In this document: positions 1 to 8,913 of the stretch, one piece after another
Numbering within the stretch: the first letter of the stretch is position 1
Layout: each line of letters starts with the position of its first letter
Assembly (NCBI GenBank): GCA_013373375.1
Contig: JABXHY010000078.1
Span: 1-40,403, forward strand
Source: Gammaproteobacteria bacterium
GTDB lineage: Bacteria > Pseudomonadota > Gammaproteobacteria > Enterobacterales > Kangiellaceae
Reading direction: 5' to 3'
DNA: 40,403 nt
The notes under the pieces: generated by a model
Databases searched by the model: none
What the model was told of the DNA's origin: nothing
The model's input: the letters and a program-made list of their open reading frames with translations, nothing else
Program-made: the position numbers and the translations under genes

Positions 1-418
1 CTGTTAGTTTCGCCTCCATGGCGAGTATATTTTTGCCAGCGACCAAAAATATACGAAAAAGTCGCTAGCGCTGCGCTTGGCATTTGTACAGCAGGTACTG
101 AAATAATGGAGTAGTACAGTCAGTTACTTTCCGATTGAAAACTGCTGACGCGCGCAACATAAATAAGATTCAATTATATCTGACTAGATAATTTACTAAC
201 GAAAGAAGATTCAGAAGACCCAATTCTAATCTAAATAGCACAGATATGAGCTTTAAAAACTTTAATAAACGTACAGAAATACTCCTAACTTTATATCAAT
301 GGTGAACAAGTGCTTGCAGGAAAGCGATGCACGCGCGAACTACAGGACGTAGTAAGTGCAGTAAATGCTGGGAACAATTTACTGCCCAGAAACTTCTATT
401 TTAAGTATATAAATTAAA
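1..418. other. Left-edge gene-free stretch
   Basis: No convincing gene. The + strand is open from base 1 to a TAG at 112-114, which could be the tail of a protein or a translated intergenic repeat; there is no way to tell here. A perfect 9-bp inverted repeat (358-366 with 377-385, 10-base loop) lies downstream of the minus-strand regulator gene. It could be its transcription end, but no U-run follows it on either strand. Confidence 0.4.
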
Positions 419-2230
419 TCAGGGCAGCTTCGGTAATGCTGAACTCTTTATCTTCGCCGCTTCAGCATTGGCTCGCTGTTTCATCCGTTGAATAATTTCC
501 TGAAACATCTCTTCATCCCGTAACAATTCAAACGCTACAGAATGTTGTAAATATAAATAATTGATGTAACCCAGTTGCTCGGCGTTATCCAAATAATCCA
601 ATGCAATCTCCGGTTTACTTTGCGCCATCGCATACACCGCTCCAGCCAGCCAAAGATTTGGCCAGTCGGCTTTATTAAGCTTTGGCACGTCTTTTTGAAT
701 ATGTTGTTCTCCCTGCTCAATATAATCGACCCATTCTTTCCAGGCATTCACATACAAAGAATCTGTCGCCTGTTGTGAGGCTATTTCTAAATGTTGTTTC
801 GCATTGGCGAGGTCGTGTTGCTGTAAATAAATTTCCGCCAGCAATGTCTGACTGTCAACACTACCTAAATTTGCCTCGTGCAAGGTATTGAGTAATTCGA
901 CTGCGGCATCGTATTGTTGTTGCGCTAAATAATGACGAGCAAATCCAACACTCACCAAACTATTATTAGGTGCTAACTCTAAAGCTCGTTGATACCATTG
1001 GAGAGCGTCATTGTTGAGTCCAGCCAGACTCAAGCTTTCTGCTATCTGCAATAATTGAAACTCTTGCTGCGATCCTAATGTATCGATATTTAAATGCATG
1101 GCTTCGTGCAGTCGACCTTTTTGTGCATACAAATAGGCGAGGGCACCTTTTATTTCATTCGATCGAAAATTTTTCGCCAGCGCTTGCTCATATAACTCAA
1201 TGGCTTTATTAATATTGCCAACAACATCAAAGTAGAAACCCCGCAACCATAAGTTGTGGGCGTCTTGATCATTCATCAACAGTAACGTTTGGGTGTAGCG
1301 TTCAGCGAGATGAAGTTGAGATTCTGTACCGTCAAACTTCGATACTTTGTGCAACAAACTCAAACTTAACCCACGAATCGCTTCAACATTACTTTTGTCC
1401 ATGCGTAAGGCTTTTAAATATAAGTCGATTGCCAGTTTGTTTGATTGCGCGTTAAATTCTCGAGCGTATTTGTTCGCGCGATCGAGTGTTAACCTCAACA
1501 TATCAGCAGGATCCGCTTGCGTGACCTCTCCTGAGTTTGAAGGTGGTCGTTCTGGCGATTCTTTATTGAAAAAATTAAAAGCGATAAATAGCGCCGGCAA
1601 AAATAATAAAAAAGTAGGGACGGCTATGAGTTTTTTTCGATGCTGAAAGATTTTTTCTCGGTCAAACAGTGTTCGTTTACTGAGACGGTTGCTTTCATAG
1701 TCCAACGAATCACGGGTCTCAAATGAATATTGAATAGTATCACTATCTTCTATAGGTTTCGCTGGAGGATGTTGTAGCGGAATAACGTTTTCATCGTCTG
1801 TCACTTTTTTTACCGGAACTTCGTTTACCGGAACTTCGTTTACCGGGATTTCTTTTACCGTCACTTCTGTCACCGGCATAACCCAACGAAAACCAACACC
1901 ACGTACCGTCTCGAAATACGTGATATCACTAGTATTGCTATCACTGGCAAGTGCTTTGCGCAGCAGGGAAGCTCGTTGCGCCAGGGTATCGTCGCTCACC
2001 ACTTTACCTTGCCAAACTTGCACAATCAGTTCATCGAATTCGATGCATTCGCCAGCGCGTTCAATCAACGCCTTCAGAAACAGAAAACTTAATTTGGGTA
2101 ATTCCAGGGGTTCTCCCGCCAATGTGACCTGTCGTGCTGACAGATCCACAGTGAGTTCACCGGATTGATAAATATGCTTGGCCAAAAACTGGATCCTTTT
2201 TCTTACGGCTGGCGTTGATTTGCGTTTCAT
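419..2230 (-). CDS. CadC-like winged-helix regulator with membrane anchor and TPR repeats
   Basis: Predicted membrane-bound transcription regulator. Residues about 27-117 form an OmpR/CadC-type winged helix (Trans_reg_C), with the usual ending RGVGFRWV. A Val/Glu/Pro-rich linker follows, then one hydrophobic segment near residues 200-222, then a long helical region with TPR-like repeats (for example NKAIELYEQALAKN and NDALQWYQRALELAPNN). Proteins of this build bind DNA in the cytoplasm and sense through the part beyond the membrane; the signal is unknown. The linker is made of repeated VNEVP-type pentapeptides encoded by five 15-bp units at 1804-1878. The ATG at 2230 is preferred over an adjacent GTG at 2233. 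It is divergent from the serine hydrolase at 2496, a plausible but unproven target. Confidence 0.85.
   Translation of the reverse strand: MKRKSTPAVRKRIQFLAKHIYQSGELTVDLSARQVTLAGEPLELPKLSFLFLKALIERAGECIEFDELIVQVWQGKVVSDDTLAQRASLLRKALASDSNTSDITYFETVRGVGFRWVMPVTEVTVKEIPVNEVPVNEVPVKKVTDDENVIPLQHPPAKPIEDSDTIQYSFETRDSLDYESNRLSKRTLFDREKIFQHRKKLIAVPTFLLFLPALFIAFNFFNKESPERPPSNSGEVTQADPADMLRLTLDRANKYAREFNAQSNKLAIDLYLKALRMDKSNVEAIRGLSLSLLHKVSKFDGTESQLHLAERYTQTLLLMNDQDAHNLWLRGFYFDVVGNINKAIELYEQALAKNFRSNEIKGALAYLYAQKGRLHEAMHLNIDTLGSQQEFQLLQIAESLSLAGLNNDALQWYQRALELAPNNSLVSVGFARHYLAQQQYDAAVELLNTLHEANLGSVDSQTLLAEIYLQQHDLANAKQHLEIASQQATDSLYVNAWKEWVDYIEQGEQHIQKDVPKLNKADWPNLWLAGAVYAMAQSKPEIALDYLDNAEQLGYINYLYLQHSVAFELLRDEEMFQEIIQRMKQRANAEAAKIKSSALPKLP
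1804..1878. repeat. 15-bp tandem repeat inside regulator gene (5 units)
   Basis: Five consecutive 15-base units, consensus CTTCGTTTACCGGAA on the + strand, keep the reading frame and encode the pentapeptide linker between winged helix and membrane segment. The two central units differ by one base, which suggests recent slippage or duplication. Confidence 0.85.
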
Positions 2231-2495
2231 CACATTAAGCTGCGCTTAGTATAAACAAGCCATTCGAAAATGTAATCCACGTTAAATCAAAGACAATTCA
2301 ACGAAAATTAACCGAATATTCTTATTGCAGAGCCTATTTCAGTGTTTCTTCAGGCTTTCTTCAGGAAAGCTTCAAGTCTTCGTTTGCTGTATTCCGTATT
2401 CTTTTCATCAAGCTCTGGCGGTGAGCAATGGCTGCTTTTCGCTCGATCAATCTCAGTACCGACAATATTAGTAAACCCAAAAAGGAACAAACTCC

Positions 2496-3635
2496 ATGCA
2501 GTATTTAAGGTTAATGGTTCTCAGGATCAGTGTGTGTTTCAGTGTAACGTTTTTCTCTTCATTTTCGGCTTATGCCAGTGACGCGACCGTGGACAAGTTG
2601 AGCATAAGCTCAAAAATCGAACAGCTCGAGTTAAAGCAAATGTCGTCAGTTTTAGTTCAGCACAAAAATAAATTAGTTTTTGAGCAGTATTACAATGGTA
2701 CCAAGCGTCATGATCTGCACGACATTCGATCCGCCAGTAAATCCATCACCAGTTTAATGCTCGGAATCGCCATCGAACAGGGCAAGATTCCATCGCTCGA
2801 TTCGAAAGTTCGACCTTACTTTAAAGATTATGAGCCAGTATTGTTCGACTCACCAGCCAAGCAAAACATGACCTTTTTCGAGTTGCTCAGTATGACCAAT
2901 CCGCTCGAATGCGACGATTGGAATAACTTTTCTTCGGGACACGAAGAGCGCATGTATCTTCAGGCCGACTGGATTCAGTTTGTACTTAATTTACCGGAAC
3001 GCGGTCCAGCGCCCTGGGAACCTCGAGACGCAGACCAAAAATACGGCCGTGATTTTAGTTACTGTACCGCTGGCATATCGTTAACGGCTGCTGCCATTGA
3101 ACGAGCCGTCGATAAAGGCTTTGACGACTACGCTCATGAACATTTGTTTAATCCTTTAGGCATCAAACAAGTGCAGTGGGCGTATTCTCCGAAAGGCATT
3201 ACTCAGGGTGGTGGTGGACTGCGCATAAAACCGATCGACTTTCTTAAACTGGGCCAATTAATGCTTAACAAGGGGCAATGGAACAATCAATCGATAGTAC
3301 CTAAGCAATGGGTCGATAAAAGTTTGACGCGTTACTCGGTTTCAATGCCAGACATGAACGCCGAATACGGTTTAACTTGGTGGGTTTTTGATTTTGAGGT
3401 TGCTGACTTTGAAATTACTGATTTTGAAAAAGTTGGAAAAAATACCGAGCAAAAGCAAGCAACACCGCAAAAGGTTTCAGCATTTGCTGCTGCGGGCAAT
3501 GGTGGCAACTATTTGTTTTTTGTGCCCGAACAAGAGTTAGCCGTGGTGATCACCAGTACTGCTTACAATACGCCCTATATGCATCAACAAGCGCACCAGA
3601 TATTTTCACAAGTGGTTTTACCGAGTATTTTGTAA
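2496..3635 (+). CDS. Secreted beta-lactamase-family serine hydrolase (class C / esterase-like)
   Basis: Penicillin-binding-protein-like serine hydrolase, probably periplasmic or outer-membrane associated. It has a signal peptide (about residues 1-28, ending SAYASD). The nucleophile motif SxxK is S79-A-S-K82. The second motif is FSYCTAG, the Y-C-T/S variant common in esterase-like members of the family. A GGGLR segment and a late GNGGN stand where the third motif is expected. The substrate cannot be told from sequence; a true beta-lactamase role is not implied. The start is supported by AAGGA nine bases upstream. Oddity: about residues 299-313 consist of three DFExx pentapeptides encoded by 15-bp repeats, likely a surface-loop insertion. 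A strong terminator follows at 3671. Confidence 0.9.
   Translation: MQYLRLMVLRISVCFSVTFFSSFSAYASDATVDKLSISSKIEQLELKQMSSVLVQHKNKLVFEQYYNGTKRHDLHDIRSASKSITSLMLGIAIEQGKIPSLDSKVRPYFKDYEPVLFDSPAKQNMTFFELLSMTNPLECDDWNNFSSGHEERMYLQADWIQFVLNLPERGPAPWEPRDADQKYGRDFSYCTAGISLTAAAIERAVDKGFDDYAHEHLFNPLGIKQVQWAYSPKGITQGGGGLRIKPIDFLKLGQLMLNKGQWNNQSIVPKQWVDKSLTRYSVSMPDMNAEYGLTWWVFDFEVADFEITDFEKVGKNTEQKQATPQKVSAFAAAGNGGNYLFFVPEQELAVVITSTAYNTPYMHQQAHQIFSQVVLPSIL
3390..3434. repeat. 15-bp tandem repeat inside serine hydrolase gene (3 units)
   Basis: Three units starting GATTTTGA or GACTTTGA at 3390, 3405 and 3420 encode DFEVA, DFEIT, DFEKV. They are in frame and lie shortly before the third active-site motif, so they probably lengthen a loop. 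Confidence 0.75.
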
Positions 3636-3670
3636 AGCTCTTCAAGGTATATCAATAGGTCCTCTTGAAC

Positions 3671-3699
3671 ACAAAAAGTCAGTCGCTCTGGCTTTTTGT
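3671..3699 (+). terminator. Rho-independent terminator after serine hydrolase
   Basis: A 12-bp stem (3671-3682 with 3688-3699, one G-U pair, loop TCGCT) has its 3' arm ending in CTTTTTGT. It lies 36 bases after the stop codon of the serine hydrolase. Confidence 0.85.
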
Positions 3700-3853
3700 A
3701 ACCTATTTATGACATTAGATGGTGTTACATTTTCTAGCTCACGTCCTTTCAGTTACGCTAACAAAAACATCGACTTCTGCTATTCTTATAACAAGTAACG
3801 ATTAATACAGAGGTCACTTTCTTATTAATCCTCAACAACTCCTACTCATTTGG

Positions 3854-5740
3854 TTGCTTAACCTGCGCCAGTTTGCCTTCGGTTTGCTGTTTATCGCTCT
3901 GTTATTGAGTCAGTCAATCTATGCGAGCGAGAGCTCAGCTTCTATTGATGATCAACTTGAAAAGGCTTATGAACTCTGGGAAGACAATCAAGTCGAGCAA
4001 GCATTACGGTTGCTCGAACAAGTCGAAAATGAATTAAATCAACAATCAAATCAAAAGCCGAATCAAGAAGCCCGGGCGATTTTGCACAATGTTCGCTGCC
4101 GAGTTTTATTTTCCAAGGGCAGTTACTCTCAGGCCATCACGAGTAATCAAACTGGTTTAGAGCTCCCGTTTATTAATCAGTTTCCGATTATCAAGGCCAA
4201 TTTAATGCTGTGTCATGCGCAAACACTTGAACGTACAGGTGAGATGAATCAAGCCCTGTCGTTATTGGACGAGGTGTTTCTCTTTGCGGAAAACAGCAAA
4301 CTGACTAAAGAGAAGGGAACCGCTCTATATTTCAAAGCGCAGTTTTTATCAGATTTGGGAAATAGCACAGACGCTCTTAAATTGTTAGAACAAGCCAACA
4401 CTATTTTCCGCAGTATTGATGATGCTGAGAATATTGGTAACGTGCTCAACGCTATGGCGAACAATTTGTATTACGAGAAAAACTACGAAAAAGCGAGCGA
4501 GTATTATCGAGAGCTGATGGAGCTGGTGTCGAACGATCCGTTTCAGTTATCGATGATTACTTTTAATCTGGCGAACAGTTATCTTGAGCAAAAAAAATTA
4601 GACCTTGCAACGGAGTATTTTACTCAGTCTCGACAACAAAGTGAGTCGATCGATGACGGGCCAGGCGTTGCTTACGCAATATTTGGGCTGGCGAAAGTCG
4701 CGTTCGCTCAAGAGGACTTTAAAGTGAGTTTAGAGTATCTTGAGAAAGCTAAGTCTATTTTTCAATCTTTTGACATGCAGAATCAAGTGGCTCAAATTCA
4801 CGCTTACTTTGGGCATAACTATCGCAGCGTGGAACAATATTCTGTCGCGCAAAATTATTACGATCTTGCTTTAACTCAGTATAAAAAAGCTAATATTAAA
4901 CCCGGCATACAAGCCATGAATAAAGCATTGTCGGGCATTTACGCCAGTCAAAATAATTTTCGTCAAGCCTATGACTATTTATTTGAATACAATGCTCAGT
5001 TTGAACAACAGGTACTCAATAATAAAGAACAAGCACTTGCCAAAATGCAGGTGCTTTACGATACCGAAAAAAAAGAAGTGGAAAATCAATTTCTAGCGAA
5101 AGAACTGCAGTTTCAAACCGACATTAACGAAAAGGTAAAGCTGCAAGAAAGGTTAAAAACTGGGTTGTTGATTTCATTTGCGATCACCATTGTATTAATG
5201 GGATTTCTCATTCGAAAACACATTCGACATAAAGAAATGTTTCGTCGGCTGTCGCAAACCGACGAACTCACACAGTTGAATAATCGTCGGCAAATTTTAA
5301 ATGTGGCACGCAATTGCTTTGAGTTAAACGAGCGTTACCAGTTACCGGCAACAGTTTTAATATTTGATATTGATTATTTTAAACATTACAACGACCAGCA
5401 CGGTCATGACGCGGGTGATTTAGTTTTGCAAAAAGTGGCGAATACCGCTCTAACGGCACTGCGAAAAACGGATCAGATTGGTCGTATTGGCGGAGAAGAG
5501 TTTTTGGTGCTGCTCACTAACACCAGTCAAAAAGAAGCTGCCGAAGTCGCTGAACGTTTACGTGTGGCGATTGAATCGATGGATATGCAAAAAATTGACA
5601 GCACTAAGCCGGTGACCGTCAGCATAGGTGCTGTCGCGTTTGGCTCAGCGTATGAAACACTGGAGCAAGCATTAAAGGCAGCGGACGAAGCGCTTTATAC
5701 TGCGAAAAACGCTGGTCGTAATTGCGTAAAATTTGCCTGA
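3854..5740 (+). CDS. TPR-repeat diguanylate cyclase (GGDEF), secreted/inner-membrane
   Basis: Predicted cyclic-di-GMP synthase with a periplasmic TPR sensor. It has an N-terminal signal or anchor segment (FAFGLLFIALLLSQSIYA), TPR-like repeats up to about residue 380, a coiled coil, a membrane helix (LLISFAITIVLMGFLI), then a GGDEF domain. The active site is intact as GGEEF. An RKTD five residues before it matches the inhibitory I-site (RxxD), so product feedback inhibition is expected. Start: no in-frame ATG exists before the signal-like segment. TTG at 3854 is the first conventional start and the frame is open upstream only to a TAA at 3803. No strong ribosome binding site is visible, so the start is uncertain. 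Confidence 0.88.
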   Translation: MLNLRQFAFGLLFIALLLSQSIYASESSASIDDQLEKAYELWEDNQVEQALRLLEQVENELNQQSNQKPNQEARAILHNVRCRVLFSKGSYSQAITSNQTGLELPFINQFPIIKANLMLCHAQTLERTGEMNQALSLLDEVFLFAENSKLTKEKGTALYFKAQFLSDLGNSTDALKLLEQANTIFRSIDDAENIGNVLNAMANNLYYEKNYEKASEYYRELMELVSNDPFQLSMITFNLANSYLEQKKLDLATEYFTQSRQQSESIDDGPGVAYAIFGLAKVAFAQEDFKVSLEYLEKAKSIFQSFDMQNQVAQIHAYFGHNYRSVEQYSVAQNYYDLALTQYKKANIKPGIQAMNKALSGIYASQNNFRQAYDYLFEYNAQFEQQVLNNKEQALAKMQVLYDTEKKEVENQFLAKELQFQTDINEKVKLQERLKTGLLISFAITIVLMGFLIRKHIRHKEMFRRLSQTDELTQLNNRRQILNVARNCFELNERYQLPATVLIFDIDYFKHYNDQHGHDAGDLVLQKVANTALTALRKTDQIGRIGGEEFLVLLTNTSQKEAAEVAERLRVAIESMDMQKIDSTKPVTVSIGAVAFGSAYETLEQALKAADEALYTAKNAGRNCVKFA

Positions 5741-5829
5741 ATCATTTTTAGCCCGGATATTTTCTACCTAGGTTTTCTCTCTAAATGTGTTGTCTCTCTA
5801 AGCGTTCTCTTTCTAGGTGGTCTTTGTTC

Positions 5830-5874
5830 AGCGATTCTTCATCAAGCGGTTCTTCATCAAGCGATTCTTCGTCC
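5830..5874. repeat. Intergenic 15-bp tandem repeat (3 units)
   Basis: Three near-identical units, consensus AGCGATTCTTCATCA, start at 5830, 5845 and 5860. They lie between the convergent GGDEF gene and the small membrane-protein gene. Confidence 0.8.
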
Positions 5875-5892
5875 CAGTATTCTTGGTGTTAC

Positions 5893-5959
5893 TAGGCTTT
5901 AATTCGATACTAGTCAGGTCTTAACACGATACTAGTCTAGGTCTTAACTCGTCGCTAGC
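5893..5959. repeat. 22/23-bp tandem repeat (3 units) at the 3' end of the 5955 gene
   Basis: Units at 5893-5914, 5915-5936 and 5937-5959 share the pattern of an AGG-TCTTAA half followed by CGATACTAGT. The third is diverged and runs five bases into the minus-strand membrane-protein gene, including its stop codon. Confidence 0.7.
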
Positions 5960-6419
5960 TATAGCGCTTTATTAACTTATCAATCCGACGTTTATTTTGC
6001 TGCTGCAGTAAAGAAGGGTATAAGTTCATCAATATATTGACCAATAGCATAATCAACGCAAATAGAAACTTACCTTTCAACAGTAACACCAAAGAGAATA
6101 CCGCCATAAATAGAAACGCCAGTAAATGCGACAGTTCTGCCTTCGTCATTTCTTTTCGTAAAATGTGTAAGTCGTCAATATCGGCCGTTGAATTTAAGTT
6201 CAGTTTCATATTAAAAAAGCGAAAAAACGTGTTTTTGACCGTCCATTTAAAATAATCCAGGCCCATCCATTTATTCAGCTTTCTACTTTCGATAAAGTTT
6301 AAGTTGTCAAGCGCTTGATAGAATTTTGCTTTTTGTAATAGGGCGTCGAATATCAGCCCGACCACCCATGAAATAAAGACAATGGAAAAGCTGAAGGTAA
6401 AATAATTAAACGTTGTCAC
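5955..6419 (-). CDS. Small integral membrane protein, function unknown
   Basis: 154 aa. It has an N-terminal hydrophobic helix (about residues 5-26), an amphipathic middle with basic and aromatic residues (NKWMGLDYFKWTVKNTFFRF), and two more hydrophobic helices near the C-terminus. It then ends in a segment NLYPSLLQQQNKRRI. That ending resembles the NxYPxLLQxYN pattern I associate with the glycosyl-diaponeurosporenoate acyltransferase-like (CrtO-type) membrane family. The match is by memory and weak. No operon partner is present; it is convergent with the GGDEF gene. Confidence 0.65.
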   Translation of the reverse strand: MTTFNYFTFSFSIVFISWVVGLIFDALLQKAKFYQALDNLNFIESRKLNKWMGLDYFKWTVKNTFFRFFNMKLNLNSTADIDDLHILRKEMTKAELSHLLAFLFMAVFSLVLLLKGKFLFALIMLLVNILMNLYPSLLQQQNKRRIDKLIKRYS

Positions 6420-7026
6420 GGTATTCTACGTCCGTATGAGCGTGTTGCGCTAAATCTGATATTTCAAACAAGTTTGCAATCCAGCACAAGTAAGTTAGTG
6501 AGCGAGAAAGTATCTTATTTAGCAATAAATGGCAAACCACATTTTTGCTTGGCAGAGCGAACCAGATTTTGGGTTTTGGGTTTGAGTTTAAATGGAATGA
6601 TGCACACGCTTAAATAATACATCTATTTGAATGGTTGCCAGTAACCAGTAATCAATACCTAATAACGGTATATTTTTTAAACCATTATCTTGATTTGGCA
6701 CAATATCTAACGTTTTTGTCACTATTTTAATAACCGATTTACACCAGCACGCATACTCTGTTTACACATGTTGAATGGCCGATGAGTGTCGTCGTGATCA
6801 GTGCTGGAGGACTGTGTTAGTGTCCTTTTATCTGTGGTTTTTCCTACGTGTTCATTATTCCGTATCTTTTCATCTGAATAATGATTGGCTAGTAATCAAT
6901 TGGCTTATACGGCTTATCTCATTCGATTATTCAACATGATTGCAGCAATTGGATTGTTTCGGGTTGTTTGTTGCGACTGAAAGGTTGCGACTGACTGATT
7001 GCAACTTAATTGCTGCGAGCTAATTG
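6420..7026. other. Gene-free stretch with 14-bp-spaced TTGCGACT repeats
   Basis: No coding region is supported. TTGCGACT or a one-base variant occurs at 6971, 6985 and 6999, spaced exactly 14 bases, just upstream of the palindrome and the small secreted-protein gene. The rest is AT-rich with no clear structure. Confidence 0.5.
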
Positions 7027-7044
7027 CGCTTCGATATCGAAGCG
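7027..7044. promoter_or_regulatory. 18-bp perfect palindrome, candidate operator
   Basis: CGCTTCGATATCGAAGCG is its own reverse complement over all 18 bases. It ends 30 bases before the ATG at 7075, inside the likely 5' leader or promoter of that gene. A dimeric repressor site is the simplest reading; the binding protein is unknown. Confidence 0.5.
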
Positions 7045-7074
7045 AATAAAACCATAACAATCATGGAGAATAAA

Positions 7075-7512
7075 ATGAACAAGATACTGTTAACCTTATT
7101 AGTCAGCTTTAGCATGAGTGCAATGGCCGGGTCGACGTTGTTACGAAATACGACCAACTATTATCTCAATCACTATGCTTTTCAAGCGGTGTACACCAAT
7201 CCGATACAAGCCAATCAGCCTGTTTATAGCTGGCGAACTCATACGCGATTCGATGGAACACCCGGTATTCACTCGCAAAATGGTGAGCTCATTGGCTACA
7301 CCGATTCGCAGGGCGTTTTTATCTCGGTAGTACCAAGACTTCCTTTTGATCCGGTTCATTGTGGTTGGATTAATCAGGAGCGGGTTGCGGTTGGTTCACC
7401 TTATGCGCGAAAATCTAATGCCATCAGTTATACCATTAAAGCCGGTCGGGTTGGACCACTTCCACCTTGGTATAACGAATGTGTACCTCAAAGCATCAAC
7501 AACGAAAAGTAA
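7075..7512 (+). CDS. Small secreted protein, function unknown
   Basis: 145 aa with a clear signal peptide (MNKILLTLLVSFSMSAMAG, cleavage after AMA). The mature part is rich in Tyr, Asn and Pro and contains two cysteines (HCGWIN and NECVPQ), which could form one disulfide in the periplasm. The start at 7075 is chosen because GGAG lies six bases upstream and the signal peptide begins there; the frame is open further upstream from a TTG at 7024 but that extension is not signal-like. No family is recognised. Confidence 0.8.
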   Translation: MNKILLTLLVSFSMSAMAGSTLLRNTTNYYLNHYAFQAVYTNPIQANQPVYSWRTHTRFDGTPGIHSQNGELIGYTDSQGVFISVVPRLPFDPVHCGWINQERVAVGSPYARKSNAISYTIKAGRVGPLPPWYNECVPQSINNEK

Positions 7513-7544
7513 TCGATCCTTAGTTTTATCGTAAAATGCAAATA

Positions 7545-7732
7545 CTCGGCGGCAGGCTTGTCCGTAAAGCAAGACCTGTCCGCCGAAACGGTTTTTCAAC
7601 TGAGCAAGGTTTGCCCACTGAGAAAGGCTTGTCCGCCGAGATAGTTTTGTCTACTGAGAAAGGCTAGTCCGCCGAGATAGTTTTGTCTACTGAGAAAGAC
7701 TTGTTCGCAGAGATAGGTTTGTCCGCAAAAAT
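7545..7732. repeat. Minisatellite of 18-bp units (36-bp higher-order period)
   Basis: About ten 18-base units of the type CYGAGAWAGGYTTGTCCG. The clearest part is three 36-base doublets at 7617-7652, 7653-7688 and 7689-7724, each an ACTGAGAAAG half plus a GCCGAGATAG half; the first two doublets differ by one base. Earlier units are more diverged. No spacers separate the units and stops or frame changes break any reading frame, so it is neither a CRISPR nor a protein repeat. Confidence 0.85.
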
Positions 7733-8088
7733 TCTTATGCTCCTAATTGAGTTTTCTATTTGGTCTGACAATTTTATTTGATAAACCGGTTTGAAAGGAC
7801 GGTCTTACTGAAAGGTGAAACTGTCTCGTAGACCAACCTTTGATGTCCTGGCTGCAATGTATCAAGTTATAAAAAGTCAGGTCTTTCTTAATGAGCCGAA
7901 GTTCAAAGCCAGGCTTGGCTGATTTGAATGATTTTGATGAATGAAAAATGACCCTTTGTCTTGGATACTTTCGTTTTAACGTCTAATGACTTTTTCGATC
8001 TCACGGCTCATTACTCTTGCAATCACAAGTTGATATAGCCTTGTTACGTTTAACTCATATTGATTTTACCGACCATTGGAGAGCATCT
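7733..8088. other. Gene-free stretch containing dispersed repeat copy R1
   Basis: Between the minisatellite and the CxC protein gene I see no gene. It holds the 66-bp repeat at 7884-7949 and otherwise unremarkable AT-rich DNA. Confidence 0.5.
7884..7949. repeat. Dispersed repeat R1 (copy of 17695-17760)
   Basis: 66 bases identical to 17695-17760 at all but five positions, same orientation, about 9.8 kb apart. It includes the small inverted repeat AGCCA-GGCT-TGGCT. Both copies lie in intergenic DNA. Confidence 0.9.
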
Positions 8089-8631
8089 ATGAGGTTACCT
8101 ATGAAGCTTTCAATCAAATCATTAGTGACAAGAAGTTTAACCTTAACGTTATTGCTATTTGGGTGTATTAAAGCCATGGCCTGTTCATGTGCACCTCAAC
8201 CGGATGATATTAATAAAGCCGTGACAGATGCTTATCAGCGCGCCGATGCGGTTGTATTGGCTGAAGCCATCGAAGTTACCGAACTTACCGGGAGTGATTT
8301 ATACGGCGATTCGTTAATGGCTGACATGTCCGGTGAGGTTGTAAAAGAAAGAACCTTGTTTTCGGAAATAAAATCCTGGAAGGGGATTCATGGTCGACAG
8401 TTTTATACTGAGATTACGGTTGCTTGTTGTATGTGCGGTATTTCGTTTACCAAAGGACAGCAATATTTACTGTACCTCTATCGAAATGAAGATGGCACTT
8501 TTGCTGCGTCTTCTTGTGGTAGAAGTAAGCCTGTCGTAGTGGCAGGAGCAAATACGGTTGCAGAGAATACGGGCGAAGAAAATTTAGCCGAACAAGAGTT
8601 GGCCATTCTCGACAAGCTTATTTTTGAATAG
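8089..8631 (+). CDS. Secreted CxC-start TIMP/NTR-like protein
   Basis: 180 aa. The signal peptide ends at a new N-terminus CSCAP, as in tissue-inhibitor-of-metalloproteinase/netrin-module proteins whose mature chain begins with a Cys-x-Cys wedge. Later features fit the same fold: ADAVVLAEAIEV (first strand), then CCMCGISFTKGQQYLLYLY and SSCGRS near the end, giving paired disulfides. Known eukaryotic members inhibit metalloproteases; bacterial members are uncharacterised, so the function is open. The start at 8089 is set by GGAG seven bases upstream. It is followed by a decayed gene end (8664-8789) and a second protein of the same kind. Confidence 0.78.
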   Translation: MRLPMKLSIKSLVTRSLTLTLLLFGCIKAMACSCAPQPDDINKAVTDAYQRADAVVLAEAIEVTELTGSDLYGDSLMADMSGEVVKERTLFSEIKSWKGIHGRQFYTEITVACCMCGISFTKGQQYLLYLYRNEDGTFAASSCGRSKPVVVAGANTVAENTGEENLAEQELAILDKLIFE

Positions 8632-8663
8632 GTCTTACAATGTGTATTAATAAATGGTTGTAA

Positions 8664-8789
8664 TTAATAAATCGTCTCTATCGGTAAATCAAACGTAGAC
8701 GTAATAAACGTAGCGTCTTCTTTGAGGTCATTATCGATATTGATGTTTTTTTGATAACCCACCAAGTGATTTTCCAAATCATTCACTCA
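8664..8789 (-). pseudogene. Relic 1: 3' end of a gene homologous to 17900-19444
   Basis: Read on the minus strand this encodes a stop-free tail of about 40 residues including GYQKNINI and DLKEDATFI, ending FDLPIETIY. It aligns without gaps to the C-terminus of the intact protein (GYQEDIRI, GLTEDAYFI, ending FDLPIATIY). Upstream of 8789 the reading frame is lost. It is a decayed copy of which only the 3' end survives. Confidence 0.85.
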
Positions 8790-8913
8790 TGAACTTTTTT
8801 AGATTAAACCCGTCTATCAAACTCTCTCGTTTATAACAACGATTGCTGCCATTATAATTGGCAGCAATTAAAATCTTCGCAAATATCTTGTTAGCATCAT
8901 TAGAAGGCTTGTT

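Noticed and set aside
1-114. Open frame at the left edge as the tail of a real gene
   Set aside because: Only 37 codons and no recognisable motif; could equally be an intergenic repeat read in frame.
358-385. Inverted repeat as a terminator of the winged-helix regulator gene
   Set aside because: The stem is perfect but no U-run follows on the minus strand, so it is noted only as a hairpin.
7545-7732. Regular repeat resembling a CRISPR array
   Set aside because: The units are contiguous with no unique spacers, and no cas genes are in the window.
7617-7735. Minisatellite as a protein repeat (TEKGLS/AEIVLS)
   Set aside because: An in-frame TAG and a frame change upstream break it; there is no start or ribosome binding site.
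7884-7949. R1 as a small gene (ATG at 7891, about 17 codons)
   Set aside because: The frame is very short, differs in length in R2, and lacks a ribosome binding site; the conserved unit is better seen as DNA repeat.
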